From Gemmatimonadota bacterium (GTDB lineage Bacteria; Gemmatimonadota; Gemmatimonadetes; Longimicrobiales; Gaopeijiaceae), in the NCBI GenBank assembly GCA_027623325.1, contig JAQBXY010000012.1, positions 20,500 through 84,499 of the forward strand: a DNA stretch of 64,000 bases, in the 5' to 3' direction. Under the pieces are notes generated by a model. It saw nothing but the letters and a program-made list of their open reading frames with translations. It made no database searches and was not told where the DNA came from. Each line of letters begins with the position of its first letter. Position 1 is the stretch's first letter. This document shows, in pieces, positions 30,612 to 39,089 of the stretch. Both the position numbers and the translations under genes were made by a program.

Positions 30612-31274
30612 TCAGCCTCCGAGTCCCTCACCCCGCTTGAGGAGACCCAGGTGTTGGGTCGCCTGTGCCAGACCACCTTCACTCTCCTGCCACCCCGTCC
30701 GTCCGTCGCCGTCCGCGTCGACCCCTTCGAGGATCGTGCGGGTCAGCGTCGTCAACTCGGTCAGCATCTCTGCTGCGGCCGAAGCTTCGGTCGCTCTCTG
30801 GACCCGCTTCGCTACCCTCACGGCGGCCTCGGCGTTGCTGAGGGCGTGGGCCGCAGCCGTTGCGACGTGAATCGCGTGGGTCTTTACACCCTCGGAGGCT
30901 CCATCCGATGCGGCTGCAAGTTCGATATGCCGTGCAGCGCCCGTCGCGGCAGCGACGACACCGTAGCCGAGGCCCGGTCCGGCAGCGACTTCCGCGGGGT
31001 CCAAGGCGTGTAGTACATGCGCCATGTGCCGCTTCATGGCTTCCAGGTCGGCAGGGTCCCGACCGGCGAGAGTGGCGTGCTGATGGGCGATCTCCGCCTC
31101 GGCGACCGCGGTCGGCAGCAGCCCCCGACTCTCAGGAGTATTCCGGAAAGAATCGGCGACATGACCGACGTGGGTGTGGACCGGGTTCGTCTCCTGGGCG
31201 CTGACGGGGCCGACGAGGAACAGGCTGGTCAGCGCGAGCCCGAAAGCGCTGCGATGGATGGTCGTGGAAGGCAT
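30612..31274 (-). CDS. secreted protein with EF-hand-like C-terminal motif, paralog B
   Basis: Signal peptide (SVSAQE); DADGDGRTGWQESEGGLAQATQHLGLL; shares AGRDPADLEAMKRHMAHVLHALDPAEV block with paralog A. Confidence 0.6.
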   Translation of the reverse strand: MPSTTIHRSAFGLALTSLFLVGPVSAQETNPVHTHVGHVADSFRNTPESRGLLPTAVAEAEIAHQHATLAGRDPADLEAMKRHMAHVLHALDPAEVAAGPGLGYGVVAAATGAARHIELAAASDGASEGVKTHAIHVATAAAHALSNAEAAVRVAKRVQRATEASAAAEMLTELTTLTRTILEGVDADGDGRTGWQESEGGLAQATQHLGLLKRGEGLGG

Positions 31275-31322
31275 GATGAGCGACTCCGGTTTCGGTCGTA
31301 CGGGCGTGGGGCCGAGTGGAAG

Positions 31323-31688
31323 TCAGTTGATCTGAACGGCCGTTGAGTCACTCACGGTGCCGTTCTGTGCTTCTGCCGTACCGACGATATCGAAACTGCC
31401 GGCAACCGGATAGGCGTGCTCGAAGTTTCCGGATGCCTCTACGGCCAGGCCATTAAACGTCAGCGAGTCCACGACGCCATCTCCCCAATTCATGATGATA
31501 CCAAGCAAGCCCGTGCCGGTCGCTTGGTACGAGACGATCACGACCTCGTCGACCAGTGCGATCTGAGGATTCGCGGTGACGGCCATGGAGAGGGGACGCG
31601 TGCCAGTGATCGAATCGTCCAGGCACGCGACCGCTCCGGTACCGGCTACCAGAAGCAACGCGAAAATCCGTGTGCGTCGCATGATCAC
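31323..31688 (-). CDS. small putative lipoprotein with Ig/PKD-like strands
   Basis: Lipobox GAVACLDD; short beta-rich sequence. Confidence 0.5.
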   Translation of the reverse strand: MIMRRTRIFALLLVAGTGAVACLDDSITGTRPLSMAVTANPQIALVDEVVIVSYQATGTGLLGIIMNWGDGVVDSLTFNGLAVEASGNFEHAYPVAGSFDIVGTAEAQNGTVSDSTAVQIN

Positions 31689-32191
31689 CGCCCGAAAAGG
31701 AAGGAGAGGAGGGCGATGTCGAAGGAGAAGTCGTCAACAGGCGGGCCGTCGTCCGGAGGAGATCCGATCCCGAACCCTTCGATAATCCCGAACACGATGC
31801 CGACGGCCAACGCCGAGGCGCCGGCGATCGCGAAGCCCGTTCCGACCTTGTCGAGTTCGCGTTTCTCCAGGCTCAGGATCTCACCGGTAGGTACTCGGAT
31901 GGTCTGCATGAGATCGACCGTGAGGAATCCGTCCCGGCGTTCTCCCACCGACACGTTCAAGAGCAGGTCGTCATCCTCCACCCCCGCCATCGTCCCCGTT
32001 ATGGTCCCGGACACGGCCCCGATTGGCGTTATCTGGGCCAACTGGGAAGCACCCTGTCGGGTCACCAGAATGCGAACCGCTTGACCCGCGGGGGCGGCGG
32101 TCACATCGGTCGCCGTGTACCGATAGCACCCCGATGCCAGGGAGGCCGCCATGATACATATCAGACCCTTCCACATTCCAGTTCTGTTCAT
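31685..32191 (-). CDS. putative lipoprotein, unknown function
   Basis: Lipobox SLASGCYRY; 4-nt overlap with downstream ORF. Confidence 0.5.
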   Translation of the reverse strand: MNRTGMWKGLICIMAASLASGCYRYTATDVTAAPAGQAVRILVTRQGASQLAQITPIGAVSGTITGTMAGVEDDDLLLNVSVGERRDGFLTVDLMQTIRVPTGEILSLEKRELDKVGTGFAIAGASALAVGIVFGIIEGFGIGSPPDDGPPVDDFSFDIALLSFLFGR

Positions 32192-32327
32192 TCGCTCGCC
32201 AATTGTGAAAGAAGCCGCGCTTCCCCCATACCTTCTCGATGATGCAATAAGATCTCGGTACTCGATGTACGCAACGGCCTCGCCGAAGGATCCCTGGGTG
32301 CGGGTCCCCAACCCGTATCGAGGTTCC

Positions 32328-33530
32328 CTAGCGCAGAATCCGGAAGACTCGATCGGATAGGGCCAATGTCACGGGCACGCCAAAGGCGAGGAGGCCCAAG
32401 CCAGCCGTCCGTGCCCTGTCATCCCCGTGGATCACGAGCAGGTAGCCGGCGGTCAGCGTCATTCCGGCCGCGAGGGAGGTCGGGGAGAGGCGCCCTCGGC
32501 TTCGAGTCGTCTCTCCGCCCCAACCGGCGACCATCCCGCCAGTGAATGCGGGAAAGGCGACACTCAGCACTCCGATTGCGGCGGTATTGAAGCCGTTGCA
32601 ACGCGTGCGCAGGCCGAGCGAACCCACTTCGGGCGACCAGAGGCACTCTTGGGCCAGGAGTAGTGCGGCCCCCACCCCAATCGCATTGGTCACGAACGTT
32701 GTCCCGAGCACCTTGCTCCAGGGGTAGGCAGATTCCTCACCCTCCCACGCGAGCCCCGTCACGAAACGGCTGGCGTCGGCTCGTCGGACGAGCTCGCCCC
32801 GCTGCGTCTCGATGAGTAAGACGCCCTGTCCGGAGGACGTTCCGTACTGGAGTCCGGCCTGCCCGGGCGACAGCATCTCGATGCGCTCGATGTCGTTGAG
32901 TGGCAGTTGCGAGTAGATGTAGCTCGGGTTCGCGATCTGAATGCCATCGAGCACGACGGTGACCTCGCGGCAGGCGCTCCCTCCACCCGAGCGAATCGCT
33001 CGGTACTGGACGCACGTGGTAGAGCGTCCCGTGCTCGATGCCATGGTCCCGGGCATCCGGGTCTGGAGCAGCTCCGTGAGACCTATGCCCGATCGGACAG
33101 CCGCCTCGATCTGCGGTCGTCGGATCTCATTGATCCCATGCCCCGAGGAAACACGGCGCTCCTCCAGTTCGGAGCGACCCTCGATCACGAAGGGAGCCAG
33201 CTCAATCGCGGCCAGCGACATACGAATCAGAAGCGAGAGCTCGTCTCCGGCCTCCACAAGAACCACTTCCTCGTGGTCCCCGAATCCGAGGTGGCTCAGC
33301 GCGAGCCGGACCGGCCCTGCGGGCACCTCGTATACCGCGAAGAATCCCTCGGAGTCGGTCGCGGTGGGATTCGCGCCGGACAGAGTGACCAGAACCCCGG
33401 ATAGCGGGCTGCCTTGAGCGGCGTCCACGACCCGTCCCGAAACGATGCCAACCTCTTGGGAGAGTAACGGAGTCGAGTCCAGCGGCCCGAAGAGCACCGC
33501 CACCACCAGGGTCCACGTGAGTCGCTTCAA
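32328..33530 (-). CDS. carboxypeptidase-regulatory-like + TonB plug-like domain protein with C-terminal TM region, no receptor barrel
   Basis: GIVSGRVVDAAQGSPLSGVLVTLSG... and LTELLQTRMPG...CREVTVVLDGIQIANPSYIYSQLPLNDIERIEMLSPGQAGLQYGTSSGQGVLLIETQ; hydrophobic C-terminus instead of ~600-aa barrel. Confidence 0.7.
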   Translation of the reverse strand: MKRLTWTLVVAVLFGPLDSTPLLSQEVGIVSGRVVDAAQGSPLSGVLVTLSGANPTATDSEGFFAVYEVPAGPVRLALSHLGFGDHEEVVLVEAGDELSLLIRMSLAAIELAPFVIEGRSELEERRVSSGHGINEIRRPQIEAAVRSGIGLTELLQTRMPGTMASSTGRSTTCVQYRAIRSGGGSACREVTVVLDGIQIANPSYIYSQLPLNDIERIEMLSPGQAGLQYGTSSGQGVLLIETQRGELVRRADASRFVTGLAWEGEESAYPWSKVLGTTFVTNAIGVGAALLLAQECLWSPEVGSLGLRTRCNGFNTAAIGVLSVAFPAFTGGMVAGWGGETTRSRGRLSPTSLAAGMTLTAGYLLVIHGDDRARTAGLGLLAFGVPVTLALSDRVFRILR

Positions 33531-33715
33531 GGGTATCCTTTCGACCGTATACTCTCTCCACCACCGTCCGATCTGCGGACTTCGTCCCTAGCCGCAGTTG
33601 GATTCACATACGACGAAACCACGTTTCGGTGTCCGGCCTTCGTCCAACCCGACACCTCCGAACCTATGGAACGACAATTGACGGCCCCCTCAAGGACGCA
33701 GCAAGGTGGCGACCG

Positions 33716-34315
33716 TTACGAGTCCGGCGCGTTCGTTTCCCGGAATCGGGCGGCCTTCGAGCGATTTCCGCACCGCGACATCGAGCACCATCGGCGTTGA
33801 CCACCCTTGCTCGTGTCCACGAACCAATGACGGCAGGTCGCACCAGCGCACTGCCGGAGCCGGCTCCGGCTCGAATGCTCGAGCACTTCGGCTGCGGACA
33901 GGGCAAGAGAGGCCAAGAGCGCGAGGGGGGACGTAGCAGTCCCGAAATGCTCGACGGTGAGGACCGAGTCGGTCAGCGTCAGGCGAGTCGAAAGAGAATC
34001 GGCACTGAGGCACCGATTGATCGTCGCGAGAGTCATGGAGTCGACGGCGGCTCCCGACGACACCGCGGTGAACATTCGATTGATCGCATCGCGTAGTCGC
34101 ATCGCCTCCATGACAAGGACGTGTCGATCGGGGAGGGATTTCGGAAACCCCGAAGGACTCCGATCAAGACCGTGCCGCTCGAACCAGGACTGTAGGCCTT
34201 CAGGTGTTCCGATGGCGTCGATGGGGCGAGGCCCGTCGACCATCCGTGTGTTGACGAAGTGGAGGGCGAGCGATTCATCCCCTGATCCACTCGGCATTCG
34301 AAAGCGCGTAACCAT
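33716..34315 (-). CDS. CGNR zinc-finger (ABATE domain) putative transcriptional regulator
   Basis: RLRQCAGATCRHWFVDTSKGGQRRWCSMSRCGNRSKAARFR. Confidence 0.88.
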   Translation of the reverse strand: MVTRFRMPSGSGDESLALHFVNTRMVDGPRPIDAIGTPEGLQSWFERHGLDRSPSGFPKSLPDRHVLVMEAMRLRDAINRMFTAVSSGAAVDSMTLATINRCLSADSLSTRLTLTDSVLTVEHFGTATSPLALLASLALSAAEVLEHSSRSRLRQCAGATCRHWFVDTSKGGQRRWCSMSRCGNRSKAARFRETNAPDS

Positions 34316-34331
34316 ATATCAACAAAATAAA

Positions 34332-34351
34332 GGTGATTTCATGAAATCACC
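34332..34351. promoter_or_regulatory. perfect 20-nt palindrome GGTGATTTCATGAAATCACC, putative operator
   Basis: Exact self-complement; 17 nt upstream of the CGNR start and 10 nt downstream of a minus-strand TATAAT (34367..34362). Confidence 0.6.
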
Positions 34352-34371
34352 AGTGCAAAAGATTATAGCAG

Positions 34372-34677
34372 TTACGGCCAACCGTACGTGGTGAGATCGA
34401 TACGCCCTCGGTCGTCGAAGTGCACACCCTCGGCTTCGAGCATGGCTCGCTGAATGACTTCGAAGGTCGCGCCGCCCCGTCGCGCACTGACCTCGCCGCG
34501 CGCATTCACCACGCGGTGCCACGGAACGTCGTTTTGGTCAGGCAGCGCGGCCATCGCATAGCCGACCTGCCGTGCGTGGCCGGCGAGCCCCGCCTGGTGG
34601 GCGACGGCACCGTACGTCGTGACTTGGCCGGGAGGAATTCGGCGGACGACGTCATAGAATCGCGAATAGGTCGACAT
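34372..34677 (-). CDS. alkyltransferase-like protein (MGMT family, PWHR)
   Basis: FYDVVRRIPPGQVTTYGAVAHQAG...QNDVPWHRVVNARGEVS; Trp replaces catalytic Cys. Confidence 0.85.
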   Translation of the reverse strand: MSTYSRFYDVVRRIPPGQVTTYGAVAHQAGLAGHARQVGYAMAALPDQNDVPWHRVVNARGEVSARRGGATFEVIQRAMLEAEGVHFDDRGRIDLTTYGWP

Positions 34678-34740
34678 CGGCGCTATCGTGCTACTTTGCC
34701 TGCTCCGTCGCAAACGGCACCTCAACCACTGCGGAAGAAC

Positions 34741-35274
34741 ATGAGTACCCAAGACCCGAGATATCCAATCGGCCCCTTCAAGTCCGTGGGTCGTGAGTTA
34801 TCCGGACATGAGCGTCTGGCGCACATCGCTGCGATCGAAGCCCACCCCCGCAACATGAGGGCCGCTGTGGCCGGGCTCTCCGACACCCAGCTCGACACGA
34901 CGTACCGGGATGGGGGCTGGACGTTGCGACAGGTTGTGCACCACGTGGTGGACTCCCACGTGAACTCCTATGTCCGGTTCAAGCTGGCTGTCACGCAGGA
35001 CCGGCCGACGATTGGTACCTATCAAGAGGCCGCGTGGGCCGAGTTGCCCGACGCGAAATCGGCACCGATCGAGGGGTCTCTCGCGATTCTCGATGCGTTA
35101 CACGCCCGGTGGGTTCGCTTCTTGAACGCTCTGTCCACGAGCGATTTCCGCCGCATCTTGATCCATCCCGAGGTGGGCGAAATCCCCGTCGACGTGCTTC
35201 TGGAGATCTATGGCTGGCACTGCCCCCACCACGAGGGACACATCACGTCGCTCCGCCAGCGCATGGAGTGGTGA
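34741..35274 (+). CDS. YfiT-like/DinB family putative metal-dependent hydrolase
   Basis: YPIGPFKS; GGWTLRQVVHHVVDSHVNSYVRFKLA; YGWHCPHHEGHI. Confidence 0.85.
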   Translation: MSTQDPRYPIGPFKSVGRELSGHERLAHIAAIEAHPRNMRAAVAGLSDTQLDTTYRDGGWTLRQVVHHVVDSHVNSYVRFKLAVTQDRPTIGTYQEAAWAELPDAKSAPIEGSLAILDALHARWVRFLNALSTSDFRRILIHPEVGEIPVDVLLEIYGWHCPHHEGHITSLRQRMEW

Positions 35275-35281
35275 TTCGAAG

Positions 35282-36562
35282 ATGAGCACTCTACTGGACG
35301 AGTACCGAGCGCGAGACCTTTTACACGACGCGACCGAAGGCGTGGCCGATCACCTGGGAGGGGCTCCGCGGACGGTGTATATCGGCTTTGACCCGACGGC
35401 TGAGAGTCTTCATCTGGGGAATCTTGTTCCGATCATGGGGCTGGTGCACGCCCAGCGCGCCGGGCATACACCCATCGCGCTCGTTGGGGGAGGGACCGGA
35501 CTCATTGGCGACCCATCGGGAAAAACGGCCGAGCGGCAGCTGCTGACCAAAGACGTAGCCGCCGCGAATGCAGAGTTGATCCGGGCCCAACTCGAGCACT
35601 TTCTCGACTTCGGAGTGAAGTCGAATGCCGCGCGCATGCGCAACAACCATGATTGGCTCGGCGGCCTCGCGCTCGTCGACTTTCTGCGCGACATGGGTAA
35701 GCACTTTTCGGTCAACCAGTTGCTCGCGAAGGAGTCGGTGAAGCGCCGCCTGCAGAACGAGGAGACCGGGATTTCCTACACCGAGTTCTCGTACGCCTTG
35801 CTCCAATCGTATGACTTCCTTGAGCTGTACCGACAGGAAGGGTGCACGGTTCAGATGGGAGGGAGCGATCAGTGGGGCAACATCACGGCCGGCATCGATC
35901 TGGTGCGCAGGGTCGAAGGGGGTCGGGCCTTCGGTGTGGTCTTCCCGCTCATCACCAAGGCGGCGGGCACGAAGTTCGGAAAGTCGGAGGGGGGCTCCAT
36001 CTGGCTCGATCCGGAGATGACCTCACCGTTCCGGTTCTATCAATACTGGATCAACGTGGAGGACGCCGACGCCGTCCGGTACCTGAAACTCTTCACGTTG
36101 CTGCCGCCTCCGGACATCGCGGAGCTCGCCGCCGCCGTGGAGAACGAGCCACAGCGGAGGGCGGCTCAGCGGGCTCTGGCCGACGACGTTACTTCGCGGC
36201 TGCACGGTGAAACGGGGCTCGCCGCGGCGCAGCGTGCCACTCGAGCCCTCTTCAGCGGAGAAATCGAGGGGCTCACAGCGGATGAGATTGCCGACGTGTT
36301 CGCGGATGTTCCGTCCTCCGAAATCCGTGCCGATGACCTCAGTGGTGAGGGGACATCGCTCGTCGATTTGCTCGTATCCACCGCGCTCGCGACGTCGAAA
36401 GGGGATGCCCGCCGCGTGATCGAAGGCGGAGGTGTCTATCTGAACAACGTGCGCGCAGACGACCCCGGCGCTTCCGTGCGGCCCGAGCAGGCCATCGAGG
36501 GCCGCTACATCCTTCTTCGGAAGGGGAAGAAGAGCTATCACATGGTCGCCGTCGTGCGGTAG
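35282..36562 (+). CDS. tyrS: tyrosyl-tRNA synthetase
   Basis: YIGFDPTAESLHLGNL, QMGGSDQWGNI, KFGKSEGG; S4 domain C-terminus. Confidence 0.95.
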   Translation: MSTLLDEYRARDLLHDATEGVADHLGGAPRTVYIGFDPTAESLHLGNLVPIMGLVHAQRAGHTPIALVGGGTGLIGDPSGKTAERQLLTKDVAAANAELIRAQLEHFLDFGVKSNAARMRNNHDWLGGLALVDFLRDMGKHFSVNQLLAKESVKRRLQNEETGISYTEFSYALLQSYDFLELYRQEGCTVQMGGSDQWGNITAGIDLVRRVEGGRAFGVVFPLITKAAGTKFGKSEGGSIWLDPEMTSPFRFYQYWINVEDADAVRYLKLFTLLPPPDIAELAAAVENEPQRRAAQRALADDVTSRLHGETGLAAAQRATRALFSGEIEGLTADEIADVFADVPSSEIRADDLSGEGTSLVDLLVSTALATSKGDARRVIEGGGVYLNNVRADDPGASVRPEQAIEGRYILLRKGKKSYHMVAVVR

Positions 36563-36593
36563 TCACCGGCGTTCGCGGGAGGGCACCGGGCAC

Positions 36594-36636
36594 AAAAAAA
36601 GAGAGGGTCCGGGGATTCCCCGGACCCTCTCTTTTG
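36594..36636. terminator. bidirectional intrinsic terminator
   Basis: AAAAAAA-GAGAGGGTCCGGGG-ATT-CCCCGGACCCTCTC-TTTT between convergent tyrS and the next gene. Confidence 0.85.
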
Positions 36637-36651
36637 CGAAGACCGAGCCGT

Positions 36652-38058
36652 TTAGAAGCCGATCGTCCAGCCCACGTTCAATCCCCAATCCAGTCCCAAC
36701 TGCGGACCCTCGTAGTCGTGGTGCATGGAGTAGACCGCCTCGACGGAGAGCCGGTTACCCGCGAAGCGAGAACCATCAGGAATCAGGAAGTTCAGGCCGA
36801 TGGGGAGCATGGCGCGCTGACCCGCGAGCATGGCGCCCACATTGCCCGGATCTTCGGCCAGGTTGAGCCCCGGATCGGCACCCGACAGATGGTCCCAGCT
36901 TTGCCAACGCACACCCGCCGACCCGCTGATGTGATGATTGAACGCGTAGGCCATCCAGGCGTTGCCCTCGAAGGAGCGGATGGGAACCAGCACCGCGTGC
37001 ACCCCATGATCCTCACCGTCGACGATCAGGCGGGAGAATACGGTCGCGAGTTGGCCGTGGACGGCGGCGTTGCCGATGTAGTCCTTTCCCGCACCTTCAT
37101 GAGGTGTGTCTACGACGAGTTCTCGGGTCGCGTGGTCGTAGGTCGCGGTCGTCTCCAGGTCGCGCACGTTCGAGCCGTGGCCGGTCTCGGTCATCGCGTA
37201 GCATCCGGGAAGCGCCGCTGACCCGATCCGCTGCAGATACGCCTCATGGTGGCGTCGAGTGCCGAGTTGATGGACGCTGCCGCCGAAGAGCCCGAACTGT
37301 ACTCCGAACTTCACGAGGACGCTGAGGTCTCCGAAGGCGAGCGTCTCGAACACGGCGACGGATGCCGCGGGGTCAGCCGAGCCGCCGTACTCTACCGGAT
37401 ACGCGAGTCGACCCAGGCCCTCGTCCGCCAGGCGCTGCACGGCTCCCAAAACCTGTTCGCGGTATTCCGCGTGGGGCAGGCCGCGCGCGATGGTCGTCCG
37501 ATTCGCGCGCACGAGCTTAAGCGCCCGCTCCCGAAGCTTCCGATGGTCCTTTTCGAGGAAATCCTGGAGCAGCACGATATCGACCAAGCTGCCGGCCGCA
37601 GGCTCCGTCCCTATGTCGGTGGGTACGCCGAGCATTCTGCGGGCGGCTTCTCCACCCAACACACCGAGCGTTGCTTCCAGTTCGTGGAGTCGTCCGATCG
37701 CGACCGGATCCTCCCAAGGCCCGTCACCGCCCACGGAAGTCCAGGCCGCTAAGCCCAGGGCGGCAAGAGAGTCCGCAGAGCCGGTGTGCGCGGCGGGGTC
37801 GACGGCGGCGCGAATCCGTTGTTGCACGGCTCGGAGTGCTTCCGGGGTGGGCGGCGCGTCCGGGTCCATCCAGGCCTTGATCGCTGCGCGTCCGGCCTCG
37901 GAAAAATCCTCCTGTGCGTCGACATGTCCACGGAGCGCCGCGAGTTCACTGGGAGACAACACCCCGTCGCGCCATATCGACAACACCAGGGGCATGAGCG
38001 GAATCACATCGGGGCAATCGTCGGGCCACGTGGGACCGTGAGATGGGGCTGCGGTCAT
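36652..38058 (-). CDS. chimeric ORF: acyl-CoA oxidase/dehydrogenase N-terminal portion fused in frame to C-terminus of an outer-membrane (phenol MetA-pathway/transporter-like) beta-barrel
   Basis: LPGCYAMTETGHGSNVRDLETTATYD...HEGAGKDYIGNAAVHG...GEDHGVHAVLVPIR followed directly by SFEGNAWMAYAFNHHISGSAGVRWQSWDHLSGADPGLN...GPQLGLDWGLNVGWTIGF*. Start chosen at 38058; the ORF-track extension to 38706 overlaps purE. Confidence 0.7.
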   Translation of the reverse strand: MTAAPSHGPTWPDDCPDVIPLMPLVLSIWRDGVLSPSELAALRGHVDAQEDFSEAGRAAIKAWMDPDAPPTPEALRAVQQRIRAAVDPAAHTGSADSLAALGLAAWTSVGGDGPWEDPVAIGRLHELEATLGVLGGEAARRMLGVPTDIGTEPAAGSLVDIVLLQDFLEKDHRKLRERALKLVRANRTTIARGLPHAEYREQVLGAVQRLADEGLGRLAYPVEYGGSADPAASVAVFETLAFGDLSVLVKFGVQFGLFGGSVHQLGTRRHHEAYLQRIGSAALPGCYAMTETGHGSNVRDLETTATYDHATRELVVDTPHEGAGKDYIGNAAVHGQLATVFSRLIVDGEDHGVHAVLVPIRSFEGNAWMAYAFNHHISGSAGVRWQSWDHLSGADPGLNLAEDPGNVGAMLAGQRAMLPIGLNFLIPDGSRFAGNRLSVEAVYSMHHDYEGPQLGLDWGLNVGWTIGF

Positions 38059-38157
38059 GCGCGGGCTGCAGAAGGCTATTGACCGCGTGCCGGACTTCCG
38101 GCAACGTGGCGGCCCTGTCCGTGGGTTCAACAGTACACATCCGCAAGGCGATGCACG

Positions 38158-38649
38158 ATGGCACAACCCCTGGTCGGCGTTCTCATGGGCTCCAAGTCGG
38201 ATTGGGAGACGATGTCTCACGCCGTGTCGACACTCGACGCGCTCGGGATCCCGAATGAAGTAAGGGTCATGTCCGCTCATCGGACACCCGACGTCGCGAT
38301 TGAATACTCCGCGACGGCTGAGGACCGGGGTCTCGAAGTGATCATCGCGGCAGCCGGCGGTGCGGCGCACCTCGCGGGTGTGATTGCCGCGAAGACGACC
38401 ATCCCCGTACTCGGCGTACCGATGAAGGGCTGGGCGCTTGACGGTCTGGATTCCCTCCTCTCCACGGTGCAGATGCCGCGCGGCGTCCCCGTCGGCACCC
38501 TGGCCATCGGTAAGGCAGGCGCAGTGAACGCCGCGCTGCTCGCCGGGCAGATCCTCGGACTCAAGCATCCGCAGATCCGCGACGCTGTGAAGGCGGACCG
38601 CGAAGAAAGGCGCCAACAGGTACTCGCCGAGTCCGATCCGAGGAGCTGA
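38158..38649 (+). CDS. purE: 5-(carboxyamino)imidazole ribonucleotide mutase
   Basis: [48 protein letters not shown]. Confidence 0.95.
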   Translation: MAQPLVGVLMGSKSDWETMSHAVSTLDALGIPNEVRVMSAHRTPDVAIEYSATAEDRGLEVIIAAAGGAAHLAGVIAAKTTIPVLGVPMKGWALDGLDSLLSTVQMPRGVPVGTLAIGKAGAVNAALLAGQILGLKHPQIRDAVKADREERRQQVLAESDPRS

Positions 38650-38712
38650 CGAGCCCGCAGGTTGGCGGATTCGAAACTTCGATCGCTGGCCCCACGTATT
38701 TCTCATACAAAG

Positions 38713-38728
38713 TCGGAATTGATTCCGA
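38713..38728. promoter_or_regulatory. inverted repeat TCGGAAT-TG-ATTCCGA, putative PadR operator
   Basis: 7-bp perfect arms, 28 nt upstream of the PadR start codon. Confidence 0.35.
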
Positions 38729-38756
38729 TCGTGACGAATATGCGTGGGGAGTGGGC

Positions 38757-39089
38757 ATGGGTAGAGAAGGGTACCTCGGCGAATTCGAACAGATGCTTCT
38801 GCTCGCCGTCCTGCGACTGGAGGAAGACGCCTACGGCGTCCGTCTCATGGATGAGTTGGAGGCACGGGTCGGTCGCAGGGTTTCGAGAGGTTCCGTCTAC
38901 GTCACCTTAGACCGCCTCGAAGAGAAGGGCTGGCTCGCGTCCGAGATGTCGGACGCGCGGCCGGAACGGGGCGGCCGCCCGCGCCGCATCGTGAGCATCA
39001 CACCAGAGGGTCTTGATGCGCTGCGGAAGTCACGGGCGGCGCTACTCAATCTGTGGGCCGGACTCGAGGGAGCCCTGGACCTGCCATGA
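38757..39089 (+). CDS. PadR family transcriptional regulator
   Basis: MLLLAVLRLEEDAYGVRLMDELEARVGRRVSRGSVYVTLDRLEEKGWL. Confidence 0.88.
   Translation: MGREGYLGEFEQMLLLAVLRLEEDAYGVRLMDELEARVGRRVSRGSVYVTLDRLEEKGWLASEMSDARPERGGRPRRIVSITPEGLDALRKSRAALLNLWAGLEGALDLP

Noticed and set aside
38059-38706. N-terminal extension of the acyl-CoA oxidase chimera ORF
   Set aside because: Overlaps purE in antisense and lacks protein-like features; the real start is probably ATG 38058.
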